NCBI GenBank assembly: GCA_014706295.1
Contig: JACSVZ010000001.1
Location: forward strand, 38,302,318 to 38,366,317
Direction: 5' to 3'
DNA: 64,000 nucleotides
DNA from: Lycocorax pyrrhopterus obiensis
Taxonomy: Eukaryota > Chordata > Aves > Passeriformes > Paradisaeidae
The notes below the pieces were generated by a model that was given only the letters and a program-made list of their open reading frames with translations, made no database searches and was not told the origin of the DNA. The position numbers were made by a program, and so were the translations under genes. This document shows positions 41,601-55,291 of this stretch, piece after piece. Position 1 is the first letter of the stretch. Each line of letters begins with the position of its first letter.

Positions 41601-43017
41601 GATTCACGGGCACTTTCTGCCTGGAAATAAGCTCAGGTTAGTCTATTAGGAAATGCATAAATAGTGAGATCACTTCATAGGCTTTTTGTAAAACTGAGTC
41701 TTCAGCAATCCTAAATATAAATCCACATTGCTTGGTACCAATCTTGTCCTGCTCTATCTATGGTTAGAGTTTGTCTGTATATGGGAATTTAGCTACAAGA
41801 TAAAATAGTCCTTTATATAAATATCTTATGAGTCAGTCCCAGCTGTAGCTCCGAAGTGGTGAAGTCGTTAAGTAAATGCTGTTAAGAGAAATGTAAAATG
41901 AGCTATGATTTCTTCACAAGAAAATGCTTTTATGGCATTTAATAAAAGAAAAAATGTTTTAAAAAAGCAGCATTGAACCCCATGTCATGCTGTACAAATG
42001 ACTATTTGAAAAGTAACAGGGTTAAAAATAAGATAAGAATCAACGTGTCTGGCATAACTCCCCTGATAGGTTTACATCAGTCACACTGGGGTATCCTATG
42101 ATGCTTCAGTAGATCAAATCTTACAATATTTTCATTATAAGATAAATGGATCTTCTATGAATATGAGAAATGTACCCTGTGCATAATATGTTTCTGTCTG
42201 TAGATAAATCTTTGTATTATTAGCTCATCAAACCTAGTCTGTTATTCTATTATTAAAATTGGTTAAATTATTAATATAATTTTTAATCAGTTGAATTAAT
42301 GCTTATAATGGTGGCTTGTGGTAACTTTGATTTCTACTTCTTCTCACTATGAATACTAAAAAAAATTATAATTAAAAGACACACCATATTTCTGAGTTTC
42401 TTTTTTCATCAGTGGTATTGCCTGGAAATAGAAGTTATGCATTTTCTATTTTTTTTTGTCACAAAACAGTTATTTCCTATGTAGCTTCATCAAAACTGGA
42501 CCGCCTGGGGAGCAAGCCAATTTCATCAGCAATTAAAAAGGTCATTCTTTTAGATTTTAAAATATACTGAGTAACATTTTTTACAGGCCATATGTTAAAA
42601 TAGAACCATGTTCTGATAAGTGATCATCATGTACACTGGTTTCATGGGATTCTAATTTTTATTATTCTTTAATGGTTTTGTTCCACATGTGTTGCTTTAT
42701 AACCAAAGTGTACTTGCCAGCTATGCAAATGTAAGTGTGGGAGCATATGCTATGTGTCTTAGGTATATAGAGACAACTTGGGAAACAGGCTCCATCAGCA
42801 AGAAATTTTGGTTTGGATTCATTTACTTCTTTACATGTTCCTGGATGCCACTGATTTGTCTTCTAAATTGCCAGTAGCTTAAAACCAGTAAAAAGCCTTG
42901 TTCCTTTGTGGTCACACCTGGCCTGCATTGCTGACACCACCAGAGAGCTTACAAGCACTCCCTTTTGGTCTGCTGGCTTTACATAAAGCCCATTACAGGA
43001 TGAGAATGGTCACCTCA
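38667..43017. other. Gene-free intergenic DNA
   Basis: No exon is recognised. A locally GC-rich, CpG-containing patch at about 40990-41160 stands out from AT-rich flanks and might be a conserved regulatory element. The remainder (41400-42700) is strongly AT-rich. Confidence 0.5.
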
Positions 43018-43804
43018 CAGACAGGGACATGGACAAGGCAGAGGTGTTTAACACATTCTTTGCCTCTGTGTTTAACATGGATGATGGACCAAGGGGATCT
43101 CAGCCTCTGAACTGGAGGACCATGACTGCAAGAATGATCAGCTCCCAGTCGTGCCTCAAAATGTGCAGGGTCTGCTGCTCCAGCTGGATCCCTACAAATC
43201 TATGGGGCCTGATGGCATGTATCCAAGAGTCCTCAAAGAGATGCTGATGTCACCACAAAACCTCTCTCAATGATTTTTGAGTGATCTTGGGAATCTGGAG
43301 ATGTCCCAGCTGACTGGAAGCTGGTGAACGTTGTCCCGATTTTCAATAAGGGAAGAAGGAGAACTCTGGAAATTACAGGCCTGTCAGCCTCACTTCAGTG
43401 CCTGATAAAGTTATGGTGAAGATCATTCTGGGAGATCTCATCACAGTCTACAACTTCCTTGAGAGGGGAAGAGGAGGAGCAGGCACTGATCTCTTCTCCG
43501 TGGTGATCAGTGACACCACCTGAGGGAATGGCCTGAACTTGTGCCAGGAAAAGTTTAGGCTGGATATTAGAAAAAGGTTCTTCACCCAGCTGGTTGTTGG
43601 GCACTGGAACAGGCTCCCCAGGGAAGTGGTCACAGCACCAGCCTGGCAGAGTTCAAGAAGCATTTGGACAATACTGTCAGGCACGTGGTGTGACTCTTGG
43701 GGTGTCCTGTGCAGGGCCAGGGGCTGGACTTGATGATCCTTGTGAGTGCCTTCTAACTCAGCTTTTTCTGTGATTCCGTGATTCTTTGATTCTGCGATTC
43801 TGTG
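43018..43804 (+). mobile_element. Internally deleted CR1 LINE fragment
   Basis: The 5' part (about 43020-43400) corresponds to the start of the CR1 reverse transcriptase region, with GPDGMYPRVLKEM and a degraded ITGLSAS-like block. At about 43430-43445 the sequence jumps to the region encoding the ORF2 C-terminus ([16 protein letters not shown]) and then to the 3' UTR with degenerate terminal repeats (GATTCTTTGATTCTGCGATT). The middle of the reverse transcriptase, including the catalytic aspartates, is missing. Stops occur throughout. Its 3' UTR matches the type of the copy at 37765-38666. Confidence 0.92.
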
Positions 43805-43807
43805 AAC

Positions 43808-43837
43808 TGTCTTGGTTTTGGTGGTTAAACCACAACA
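43808..43837 (+). mobile_element. Possible collapsed remnant of an ERVL-type LTR
   Basis: This 30-bp stretch reads TGTCTTGGTTTTGG directly joined to TGGTTAAACCACAACA. These resemble the first and last bases of the avian ERVL LTR seen at 5524-6084, as if the whole interior had been lost. Immediate flanks TGAAC and ATAAC agree at three of five positions. The match is short, so chance cannot be excluded. Confidence 0.3.
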
Positions 43838-46800
43838 ATAACTAAATTAGCATTGAGAACAGATCTGTGGCTGATGGCACTCCTGGTGTTGCTATGGTGG
43901 AAGCAGATTAAGCTCACACTTTGAAGTCAGGAGGCACTGCACGAAGAAAAGGTGTGTCCATTTTCTAGGATACAAAATGAGGAACAGATCAAATATTAAA
44001 CAATGTTCCCTTCTTTAGGAATGAAAACTGGACAGAAAGTCAGGCAGAAAAGAGAAATTGCTGCAAAACCCAAGACTCCAGACCAGAGGGGAAGGCAACA
44101 GAAAAAACAAAAAAGAGGTGTGAGCATAGGCAATGCCCATGAAAACTGGCCTCTTTCCTAGGAGAGTAAGTGGGAAGATGAGTGTTGTGTGAGGGTCAGC
44201 ACTGTGGGTTACTGTGGGTGACCTGCTCTGTGGCTTAATTGCACCTGTGCGTGCAAATGACACCAGTTTTCTCAGGAGAGAGGTGAGGACGAGTGGTATA
44301 GCCTGCTTGGGCTAGCTGGCCGCCATCAGGCAGCAAGGAACAGAGAAATGCTGTGAAGTGGTGGGAATTAGGAAATTATCTGAATCGTGGTTTGGACCAC
44401 TGCAGGGCCATTTTCCAAAGCCTTTACTTTTTATGGCTATGACACAAAATCCTTTACATGGAAGATGTAATAATGTTAGGAAATTATGCCAAAAGGGTAT
44501 TTAGCTTTTTTGACGAGGTTTAGATCTGGAGACAAGCACTGCTGCCACAAGTGGCACTGTCCAGCTTTCTGCAGAGCACTGCCTATGTTCTTTGAAACAC
44601 CACTTTCAGAAAATACAGCCTGTGCTACCAGAACTATTCAGCTGGGGAGAAATTATTTCCAATTTGTTTCTTTGCATATGAAATGAGTGTCAATTTAGTC
44701 AGTGTCATGCCCTAGTTTAAGGAAAAAGAGAATTCAATAGTCATGTTTCCTCTAGGATGAAAACCTAGACCTTCTAAACATGGCTGCTTAAATTTAAAGC
44801 ATCCGAGCTTGAAGTTGCAGACCTTAGCAAGACGACAGTAGGAAAATATTACTCACTTAGATTAGTTAATCTGTAAATGTTTTCTGAGTGTTCAGAAAAT
44901 GTGTAGGTCCATGCAGCCACTGGTGAGTAGTACTATTTCTCTCAACTGAATCCCTGCAGATGCTAGGGAAAGGACTGTTTATCTAAGAAGCTGCTCCCTG
45001 TCTAAGAAGCGCATGGTCAGACTTCTTGATGCCCTGAGAAAGAAGCAGGAACAGACAGTATCACACTGGAGACATCACTATTCCAATGGATGTGAGAAGG
45101 GGCTTTCCTGTTCTACCTGAAGGACATAAGGGGAACACACAGATTAACTGCCAAGCTGCCTTGGAAAATGAAATACTTGATCTGGTGTGCTAGGCTCTGA
45201 ATGATGTAGGTCTGGGAATAAGAAGCATTCTTGGGATAGCTCTGATTAAAAAATTAAACACATCTAAAAATTAACTTAGATCTTGTAAAGAAGAACGTAA
45301 TTGAAGCAGATCTTTGTATGGGATCTAAATAATTATCATGTTGAGCAGAAACATGCCTAAGGTTGAGCTATTGAGTGCAGGGTTGTGATGTGAGAGTAGA
45401 GATGGGAATGCATCTTTGGTCATGTGTTTTTGCAATACTGCCTCATTCAGCTTGAAGCTAAGGAAGAAGAGAAAGAACAAACAAGTAGGTGCATAAAGGG
45501 GCCCTGAGATTTTGGTCCTACTTGCAGTCCTGAGACAAATCTTTGCAAGCTGCTTGGAGCTGTGTACAGGGAAGAAACAGTCTCACAGCAGCAGACAATG
45601 GAGAAGAAATAAAAAAATTAAATTAGATAAAATTAGTTTAAATAATGAGAAAGAATATAGAGGAGATGATCTCAGAGGCAGGTGCCCTTTTGAGAAAGTA
45701 GCTTTATTAGATTTTGATTTAATTTATTAAAGCTAGGCTGATGGTGTCCTTTTTTAATGCTGTGTGGAACGTTATCTTTTACTCCTGTTGATAGACAATG
45801 ACAAAAAACAGTGCATTTAGAATTGAGTGTGGCTAGAGGGAGGAACTGAAAGTTTTGTTCTGTTTTTCATCTTCTCTCTGTATTTTACCCCTATTTGTCA
45901 GTTGATGCCTGATAAATAGGCTTACTGCAGAAAAGCAACAAAATCTTAACAAGTTTATGGTACCTTGTGGCAGCTAACTTGAAAATAACTTCAATAACAC
46001 AATGACTTAGATTTGGTGCCTAAATAGTGAAAAAAAATTAAGAAATCATAATTTTGATAGTTATTTTAGTTAAAGATTTTCAGGTCTAACATGTTTTCAG
46101 TTGTTTAATATGTTTTAACTTCCTGTTTCTTTCAAATGAAATCCAAAGAGACATTACGGGTTCTTTCTATGCTTAGATCAAGGATGACCTAAACATTATT
46201 TTTATCAAACCATATTTCTTGTTCTTGCTTAACTCAGCTTTCTTACAGAGCAAGTTTTAAGAAGGAAGAAATAGGGCCCTCATTCCTAAATCAAACTCCT
46301 TCCATTTTCAGATGGCAACATGGCTATACCAGCTCTGGGCACACTGCAGCAGGTCTCTGCCTGGTTTTTTGTCCGTGGTCTCTCATCAGTCCTAATGTAG
46401 TTTTACTTCTTTTTAATAAAGGGATTATGAAGATACTTGTAAATGAAGCAAAGTCAATTTTTCCCATATATGTAGTGCTCTCTACATTGCTCTGTGACTC
46501 CATGAGAGTTTGTGAATGGTGTAAAGAGAGATGAGTATAAACCAGAGTAGGAAACTATCGAATCAACCTGTGCTGACTATTTACTTTCCTCTGTGTCATT
46601 CCGATACGTTCCAGGGATAGTCAGATGCTAGATGTCTAGATATCTAGGCAAGTCTGTTACTTCCTATGGTCTTATTCTCAGAAGATGCTTCTCCAGCCTC
46701 TACCCCTGCTGACTGGAAGGTATGGAAAATGTTCTTTCCCTGCCCAGATTCAGGAATATACAAAAAAAAAAAAAATGCAGGACCCTAGGTTATTTATTAA

Positions 46801-49800
46801 AGAGCACAACTGTTCTCTGCTTTGCCTTGTTTTCCACAGCAGTATTTTCATCCTTGCCATCTGTCACTTAAATTGGATTCTTTCTAGAACTCCATTGAAA
46901 CTCAATACATGTTGGAGGTGTGATTAATAAATATAATCAGTAATCTATTCATTCCTAATTGACTTCTACTAGCCTTATCCTGCCACCATTCAATGTGAAA
47001 ATGAGCCTTAGTTGAAGAACTAATAGCAGAATTTTTGCAGCTGCTGCAACATCAGAACATATATTAATATTGGTTAAGCTGGTTTCTGTGTTTCTTGATT
47101 TTGCTGGTCTAGATGTGACTTCAGATGGGTGAATGGGGTAAAGCAAATGGCTTTAATTCTGGTTTTTAATGATTTGTTGCTTTATCTTTTAAATGAAAAC
47201 CAATGAACTGCTGCCCCTGAGCAGTAAATTATTTTCCTTTAAAAAGTGGTAGCAGAATGGCTCAGATGTCTCTACAGAGGATGATTAGACCAGTATTCTA
47301 AGCAATCTTCTGCTCTTAACCTGTATCCCTAATAATTAATAGCAACCCAGTGATTCAACAGTGATTCCAGATTATCGAGGATGCATATGGGAAAAAAACT
47401 TGGGCTTTGTTGTCCAACAACACTCACATTTTAACACACCTCATTTTGAGGTACCTTGTTCTACGGTTCTGTGGCACAAGGCACAGAGTAGTCATTTAGT
47501 GTAACATAAATGCAAGATCTAAGATGTGCAGTAGATACATTGTCAGTCTCTCTTGTAATTTATTATTTACAATATGTTCTCATTCATTTGCAGTACAAAA
47601 GTACATCACTATCTGTTTTAATTTATTAAAGAGTAGACAGTTATCTCTAAGGCCCATGTTCCAAGTACAAAGTAAAGCTTTTAAGTGAAAAATTTTTGGT
47701 GATTTCTGGGCAAACTCTGTGCAGTACAAGCGGCTACTCAAAAAAATTTTGTTAATGTAGCTGAAAAGCTGGTGAGTTGCCCAGATCAGACCTAAAACTA
47801 ATAATTTGCTTGGGGAAAAAACATGAAAAATATGCTAACAACTGCAAGTGAATACTTTTCCTTTGGGAAAAAAAAAATTAAAAAGTTCTTTAGAATGGTG
47901 TTGTAGATTAACAGCTTGTTCAGCACAAACATCTACTAAGTATTGATATGAAGAGAAAGACATGAAGAAAAAAGTTGTATGTGTGGTGCAAATCTCTGCC
48001 TTCAACAATAACAGTATTCAGAAAAGATCTGGAAATGACAAGTGTCAAAGAGGGACCATCACTGAAATCAATTAGCAGAATGTAATGCCAGAATCTGTAG
48101 GAGGAAAAAAACAAAACAAAAACAAACAACTAGAAAAAACCAAAGATGCTAATTGGAAGATGTTGACTGGAACAACAAGGAATAATAATCATAGGACCTG
48201 CTTTCTTTTCTCACTGAAGAAGCTGTGCTAAGGTTTTCAAGCTGGGTATTTAAATCAACATCGTCACATAGCAATCTAAATAAATGTCCCAATTTTCAGA
48301 TTTGATGTACTGTTGCAGCTTTTCTTGGCTCCAGAAAGTATGAATTCTCAGCACCTATAAAGATCAAGCTGTTTATCTAGGAGGTGATCATAGTAGAAAG
48401 TGAAACTGATGTGGCTTAACTTGCACGTGCAGAAACCAGCATGTCCACACAGAGGGTATTTTTCAGGAGTCGATGTCTGACTGCCTACTATTTTATTCAT
48501 TTGATTGCCAGTATGATAATTTTTGAAATTAACCCGAATTGTTTTCATTCTCTGTTCATTGGCATATCACCTATATGTAATAAAGGATTGGACTCAACTT
48601 GCAGATTAAGGCTTTTAAACATGATCTCTGTTATGGAAAGCTAGTCAGTAGGGTCAGTGAAATCAACAGTGGTTTTTGGCTGATGCAGTGCAAAGCAGAC
48701 CTGGTGTCTGTTTTGAGGGGAGCAGAAAAATGCTAAACTAGAGTCTACTCTAAATTCTTGACACTCCATTCACTGTGCTGAGGAAATCTTATTGACTACC
48801 TTGGGAACAGAGACAGGTATCTCACATATAGATGTATATAGATGATGTGTAAATACATGTAGACCTCTTACATTTAGGTATTTTAAACTGGGAGCTGAAA
48901 TCCACTCACTATCACTACCATCACGCATAAAAATTCAGTCTTGAATAGTCTCTTTATACAACCATTGTAGAATGATTGCATTCCAAGATGCAAAAAAAAC
49001 CCCAACAGTCCTATTACAGCTGTCTCCAGCAATGATCGTATGTTAATGTGCTCTCAAAACCAGAGCATACAGAAAAATTGCACAGTAGAAAACACAGCTT
49101 TGGAGCCAAAGAATGGATAGTTTTCCTGTTGTAGTCTTGACCAAGAAAAGATTTTTCTTTATTTATGCAGGAAGAAAATAAAAAAGTGGGTCAGCTGTGG
49201 GGACAGATTTCCAAATCTCAGTTGTGTCTCAGTGGCACAGCAAAATTACCTGTCAAGGTACTCAAGCTAAACCTGAATTAGTTCTGTCTTGGGTAAGCCT
49301 TGGATCCTTTTATGGGCAGGGGGGAAAAAAAAATGGAGAATAAGTATCTTTATTCCTCTTGATCACTTCAGCTCTGGAAATGATTAGTGATAATAAAATC
49401 TGGCAAGTAGAGAGTTCTTACTGAAAAAAATCCAAATGACAACTCTTGACACTGTCTCTGCTTTCTAAGCTCTTTAATTCCTTTATCTGCTCTGTGAGCT
49501 TTTTGGTCTTATTTACCTGGGCAATTCACAAATTTCTGTGTCATGACATCAGACGTATACATAACATAGAAGAACGAAAAAGCTCCAGTCAGTGCCTGGC
49601 CCATGTGTGCTTTGCTATACTGGACTGTTGTTACAGATAATAGCAATGACAGAACACAGGGATTAGATAATCACTGTCTTTATCCTGAAGAGAGCCCTTT
49701 GCTTCCAGCTGTACAACTTTGTCCATTGGTTCATTTTGCAGGTGGGCTGGATTCAGTTCTTTGCATGATCAGTAGAAGACACTCAGGTAGGATTTCCCCT

Positions 49801-52800
49801 CTTGTCTCTCATGGCCAAGTCTCTAATTTCTCTAGTATCTTCTCCTTTCCCAAACGGTTTGATTTCTTCACATCTTTCAAATACAATAAACTGAGACACA
49901 AAAACTCTGCTGAAGCAGAATTATTTTCTTCCTCTTAAACACTTAAAGCCTTTTGCTGTCCTTCACTGACACCATTTTTAATTTGGCCACAGAGCTGTAA
50001 CACAAATGCTTTGCCTTTTAGGAACTATGAAAATTTCACTAGTCAGTTTTCATAGCAATTACACATATCTGAAATTAAATCAAGCAACTACAGGTACCAG
50101 ACCATTGTATCACCTAAACAACTTAGACTAAGCTATTTTGAGTCTTTCTGCTGTCCTAAAACCTGCACTATTTGCTTAGTTTCACGGTTAATTGCTTCTT
50201 CAATGCCATTGTCCTTAAGTCCGTGAGACATTTCTTGCAGTATATTTATCTTAACTGTACCTGCTTCCTCAATGTTTTTATATTTCTCAAATTACTACCC
50301 TCTGCCCTGTACTACATGTTCTTGCACTCTATGAAATTCCTGTTATTGAAGGAAAAGAGGCTCAATCTGCCTTTGAAAGCAGTGCCTTGACCAGGTTTGT
50401 TTAAAAATTAATTCCTTCTGCTCTATTACCCATAGCTGTATTTTGTCTGAATGACCACAATGATCTCAGATTTCCTACAGTTTATGGTCTCTGCAATGAC
50501 AGATTTGTGTTTTCACAGAGCAAAACACTGAAGAATTAGCCTTGCAATTTACACAGGGATGCTGCCCACCCTCCTGCCATAACCAGAGGGCTTTACAGCT
50601 GCTTGTATGTCATGGAGTAGCCAGGGCTCTGCTCTCAAAGTTTCGGTCCGTGGAGGAGGCTCTGTGCTGAAGCCATTTGGAGCTGGTACCAGGGCAGCCC
50701 CCAGCAGCACAGCCAAGACATGCCTGCAGGCTGAAAAGCTCAATCTGTAAATCACTCACCACTAGCCCCTGCCCAGTGCCTTAAAGGCAGTCACTGCCTT
50801 GTGAGTGCCGCAGGTTAGGCAGAGGCAAGCATGGCTACCACAACCTGCTTGAGCAAGTCTGCTCCATGTCCGATGGAAGGAATTTTAATAGGCTTCCTGA
50901 AGACAAATCCTACACGCAAACCTACATGGGTTCCTCCTGCATCATATGCTACCCTGTTTGCTGGCTCTGTGCTCTGCCAGACCGCCGGCACTTAGCCTCT
51001 CCCTTGGGGAGAGCAGGGGTGGTACACACCCAAGTGGACTGATACTTGTTTATGGCCACTGGACCTTACATTTGACAGGCAATATGTCCATACAGTTAAG
51101 GCATGCAGGAGCATTTCTGTTTCTATGAGCATTGCTCAAGCTTTTTACAGACTAATGAATGGATTATATTTTGTCTAATGTGGGACAATATCTGAGCAGT
51201 CTCAATCTGGCTGCTACTTCCAATTTAGGTCTTTTATTCTCCCCTGCAAAAATAGATCTAGTCGAAGCACAGTCTTTATGTTTTACCAGACCCAGCATGC
51301 CAGAGTCCTGACGCTGGAATAAAACTCCTTTTTCGCATTGCTACATTAAAATCAACATATTGCTCAGTAAGGCAAATTTGGCGCTTCCTTGTAAAGCCTC
51401 TCATGGGGCTTCCAGTCCAAAACAGGGCAACAGGACAGGGTTTCTGATCTGGATTTCTGACCATTTCATGTATCACTACGTCCACATCACGCTCATATCC
51501 CATCCACCACCCAGTTAATGTCACATAAAATCTTACTATTCTCTATGGAAACAGTAGGATTCCTTCCACAATTGGTCTTTTTGAGTATCAAGACCTTAGG
51601 CCTCTACTAAGCAGGCAGCTCCAGGCCTTTTTTCTCCTATTCACTTAGCTCATTCTTTCCCACACAAGCAATGCTGTCATGAGACACCAGGTTGGTAGGA
51701 CAGTCAGACAACTGAGGACAGCACTCGTGCTCATGAACGTATCCACTTGCTTTAGTAAACCAAAGTAATCCCAAGTCCTCCATGTATGTTCACCTTTACC
51801 CGGGCTACTCAACCAGGCATCGCCTCTGCAGGGCACCAGTGCATCACCAGTTTAGGGCACTGTTCACCTGAGCTGCCACAAGAACTCCCTGCAGCTCTTT
51901 CATCACCGTGGAACAACAGGAAAATCCTCATATTTGGTAACTTCTTTTTTTATGTATGTAGCAATGGATTTGGCCAACATCTGCTTGTAAGAATTTGGTC
52001 TATTCCCCATTTTCTCTCTTCCTTTCTCAGGCAAGAAATGTCACCCTTCTAGTCCTACAGATATTGGTACTGGGCTGGAACTGGTGGATCGGCATGTTCA
52101 AATTTGTAAGATCATCCAGTGTTCAAACTCATACTCTTCATTCACTCAGGGCATGTGCATCTGTATGCTGAATCAAGGGAGATTGACAATCCCTCCTTCT
52201 TCTCTTTCCCACTAGGAACAAGGTGACATTTCCAAAAAGGCTCAACACGTTTATCTCCCTTGCTCTTGGTAGTTGGGAACTTCTTTTTGATGTTCTCTCT
52301 GTGGAATAGTCAAAAAACTCTACTATTAAGTATGATGAAGTGTTCATCCTCCCTTTCTCCTCCAGACACTGCTCCTGGCATAGAAGAGGAAGAGATGAAG
52401 GGTTTCAGAGCTAGCTGTCTCCAAGGATAGCAAGAAACTACAGGTATAAACATCTAGTTTGGGGTACAGCTTGTAGGCAAGCCACCTAAACTGAACTGTG
52501 CCTGTGTCTGTGTATGAGCTATCTAATCCCCCAGGCAATCAATAAGGATTTAGCAGCTCCATAGAATAGCTTATACCTAGGTAACAATCATTGTCCTTTT
52601 GAGATTCTCCAGGATGCACTGTGTGGTCTCCACCTGCAGCTCTGTAATGGTCTTGGTCTCCCATAGATCCAGAATTGTATCTTCCATGCCTGATGTTGCA
52701 AGATATCCTAGGACATCTGAGATGGCTCTAGATGTCTAAGTTCTTTTGGTTTGTGGTTTTTTGTGGGTTTTTGGGGTTTTTTTTCACATTGGGTCAACTC

Positions 52801-54162
52801 TTCTTCTAAAATGCTAATCTTTCCGTGACTTTGACTTTGCACAAAGAGGAATCCTGAATAAATTATTGCTCTTGCTCAGGTATTTCTTTGCAGGCCTGCC
52901 ATGCTTTGGGGACCTTTTCAATGGCATTAAGCTATCAGACAGGCAAGGTTTGTATTTGTTGTCTCAATCGAGATACAAAATTTCTGCTTCTGTTATAATT
53001 CTGGTAAACCTTAAATCATATTACTACCATCAGAACCAGCCCCCTTGGGTTCCTTAGCCACAATTCCTGACAACTGAATGATGATGAGATGCTACAGAGA
53101 AGTTTTACTTTCATTTAGAAAGCAGGGAGTTACATGCTAGGCTGAGGGAGGTATATACCAATTACTTGGGTGGGAAGCTGGTAAGTGACTTTTTGTTTTC
53201 TACCGATCACAGAATGTGCCCAGCTACATATTGTTGGCTCTTGTGGTCAAGGGAAGATAAACACAGACCTCAGATATTTTGGGAACACTCTAGATCAGTT
53301 TTATGTTTGTAGGGAGTTGTGACATATGAGCTACCATGAATAGCACTAGGGCTGTTGTGAACTCCCAGCCAGCTGGCGGCAAGGTGGCTGAGCCAGCTTG
53401 TCTTCCCGGCAGCCTGTGGAACATCCGCACGCTGGGCAGAACAGTGCAATAGCTCAACAGGCAGCACAACCAAGGTGATGGAACAAGGGACCAAGCCACT
53501 TCTTAGCAACAAGCAGTATCACCTCTGTGACCTTTGCCTCACTCTCTTTCTAACTTTTCTTACATTTTATCTGTCGAGCCTTGCTTCTTTTTATTTTTAC
53601 AAACTTGGATGCTCAGAGGTAGGAACTCTCCAAAGTTCTGCAAACCCCGTGGGCTACTTCTCACAATACAGCACTGCATTCCTGTGTGTTAATTCTTCAT
53701 CTTTGTAAAACAGGGTAATGATGCTTAAACACAATGTAGATGCGGATCTAGTAACCAAGCAGCTCATCTATACGTTTAAATCCAGAACCCTACTGAAATT
53801 AAAGCTATTGGAAAATTTCTCTTTCCTGGTGGTTTTTTTTGGTGTGCTGATCAAATGTTTACTGTAAGCATTTCCCAGTGTTGGTAAGCAACAGATCCTG
53901 TCAAGGCAGAAAAAGCACACACACAAACCTCTGCATTTTTCATATGTTAGTCTTACACTTCCTTGAGCAATGCCAGCTTCCATGGGTTCAGGAGAAAACA
54001 CCAACATCTCACCATGTTTAAAGGAATGTGAATATTATTAGACATTCCATAGGTGAAAACAGTGTCCTGGTACTTCCAGTTTGTACTTTGATACTGGAAA
54101 AAGTGAATGGTTTGAACCTTTGTTCAAAGAGGTAAAGATGATCATAAAGGTGGATCTAGATA
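43838..54162. other. Gene-free intergenic DNA upstream of FGF14
   Basis: About 10 kb with no exon, RNA gene or transposon I can support. A G/T-rich simple stretch occurs at about 52746-52792. The short ORFs lack splice or family support. Confidence 0.5.
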
Positions 54163-54512
54163 GGAGAGGAGAGGAGAGGAGAGGAGAGGAGAGGAGAGGA
54201 GAGGAGAGGAGAGGAGAGGAGAGGAGAGGAGAGGAGAGGAGAGGAGAGGAGAGGAGAGGAGAGGAGAGGAGAGGAGAGGAGAGGAGGAGAGGAGAGGAGA
54301 GGAGAGGAGAGGAGAGGAGAGGAGAGGAGAGGAGAGGAGAGGAGAGGAGAGGAGGAGAGGAGAGGAGAGGAGAGGAGAGGAGGAGGAGAGGAGAGGAGAG
54401 GAGAGGAGAGGAGAGGAGAGGAGAGGAGAGGAGAGGAGAGGAGAGGAGAGGAGAGGAGGAGAGGAGAGGAGAGGAGAGGAGAGGAGAGGAGAGGAGAGGA
54501 GAGGAGAGGAGA
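54163..54512. repeat. GGAGA pentanucleotide array, about 67 units
   Basis: An uninterrupted polypurine strand of 350 bp, made of GGAGA units with extra GGA triplets at about 54284, 54351, 54381-54388 (two) and 54456. Counting five extra triplets, the length equals 67 pentamers. Because the unit is five bases, every frame reads as a five-residue periodic peptide, which produces long spurious ORFs on both strands. Such purine arrays have mirror symmetry and can form triplex DNA. The array ends about 1.5 kb before the FGF14-1b start codon. Confidence 0.98.
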
Positions 54513-55139
54513 TCTATTCACTGTCCTTCTGTTTTCTCCTTCCACTCTCTTCTCAGCAGCTCCTTTTTACTACTACGTTGCAGTATTTCCCCTCATTTGT
54601 TCATGTTCTCTGTCTTATCTTCCAACATCTTCCAGGATCCAAACAGCCCAGAGAGCTTCTAAAGGGGAGAGGGAGAACACGGGCATCAGCTTCCAGCTCT
54701 TCCAGTGCCACCACTGCCACGCGTGGGTGCAAACGCTCTGGGCTCGGCTGGTGCAGCCCTCCGGCAGCGGCCAGGGAGGACTGGTGAAAGGGCAGCGCTC
54801 CCTGGGTGGGCCTGAGGAGAGCATTGACTGGCGCTGCTCAGGAGCCGGTCCGTCTGCCCATAGCCGGGTTGTCAACTCGGCTGTGCAGCAGGTGCTTTGT
54901 GGGGCTGTGTTAGCACTCCCTCTCTGGGAATTTGTGGTACCTGGGAACCCCAGTCCCGGCCCAGGACTCCACCGTTCATGGCATCATCACACCGTGAGAC
55001 ATAGGGTGCTTGCCTCTGCCGGGGCAACCCCCATACCTCACCAGAACACTCTCTAGGTCTGATGCCAGCAGGTTGCAGAAAGAAACACCCCTCTCGGGCT
55101 GATTTATTCAGTTCGGGACTGCGTTGGTCATTCGTGACC
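54513..55139. other. Sequence between the GGAGA array and the CpG island
   Basis: GC content rises steadily. I see no coding exon. It may belong to the distal FGF14-1b promoter. Confidence 0.4.
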
Positions 55140-55291
55140 GTTGAGAGCATGGCACGGCCGAGATGGGCAAGAGCCACACTTGGGGGAGGGACAGACTTCA
55201 GGGGCCAGGGCACTTCGGGTGAGGGGGACAGGGGTGCGCGCTGGGCGGCCAGCCCCGGGGCAGCCCGCCCGTCCTGCCCGCGGGCGGTGCC

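Noticed and set aside
54163..54512. Equating the GGAGA array with the human FGF14 GAA repeat
   Set aside because: The unit differs and it lies upstream of exon 1b, not inside the first intron.
54081..54662. 193-residue plus-strand ORF and 129-residue minus-strand ORF over the GGAGA array
   Set aside because: Both are produced by the pentanucleotide repeat, with periodic composition and no domain.
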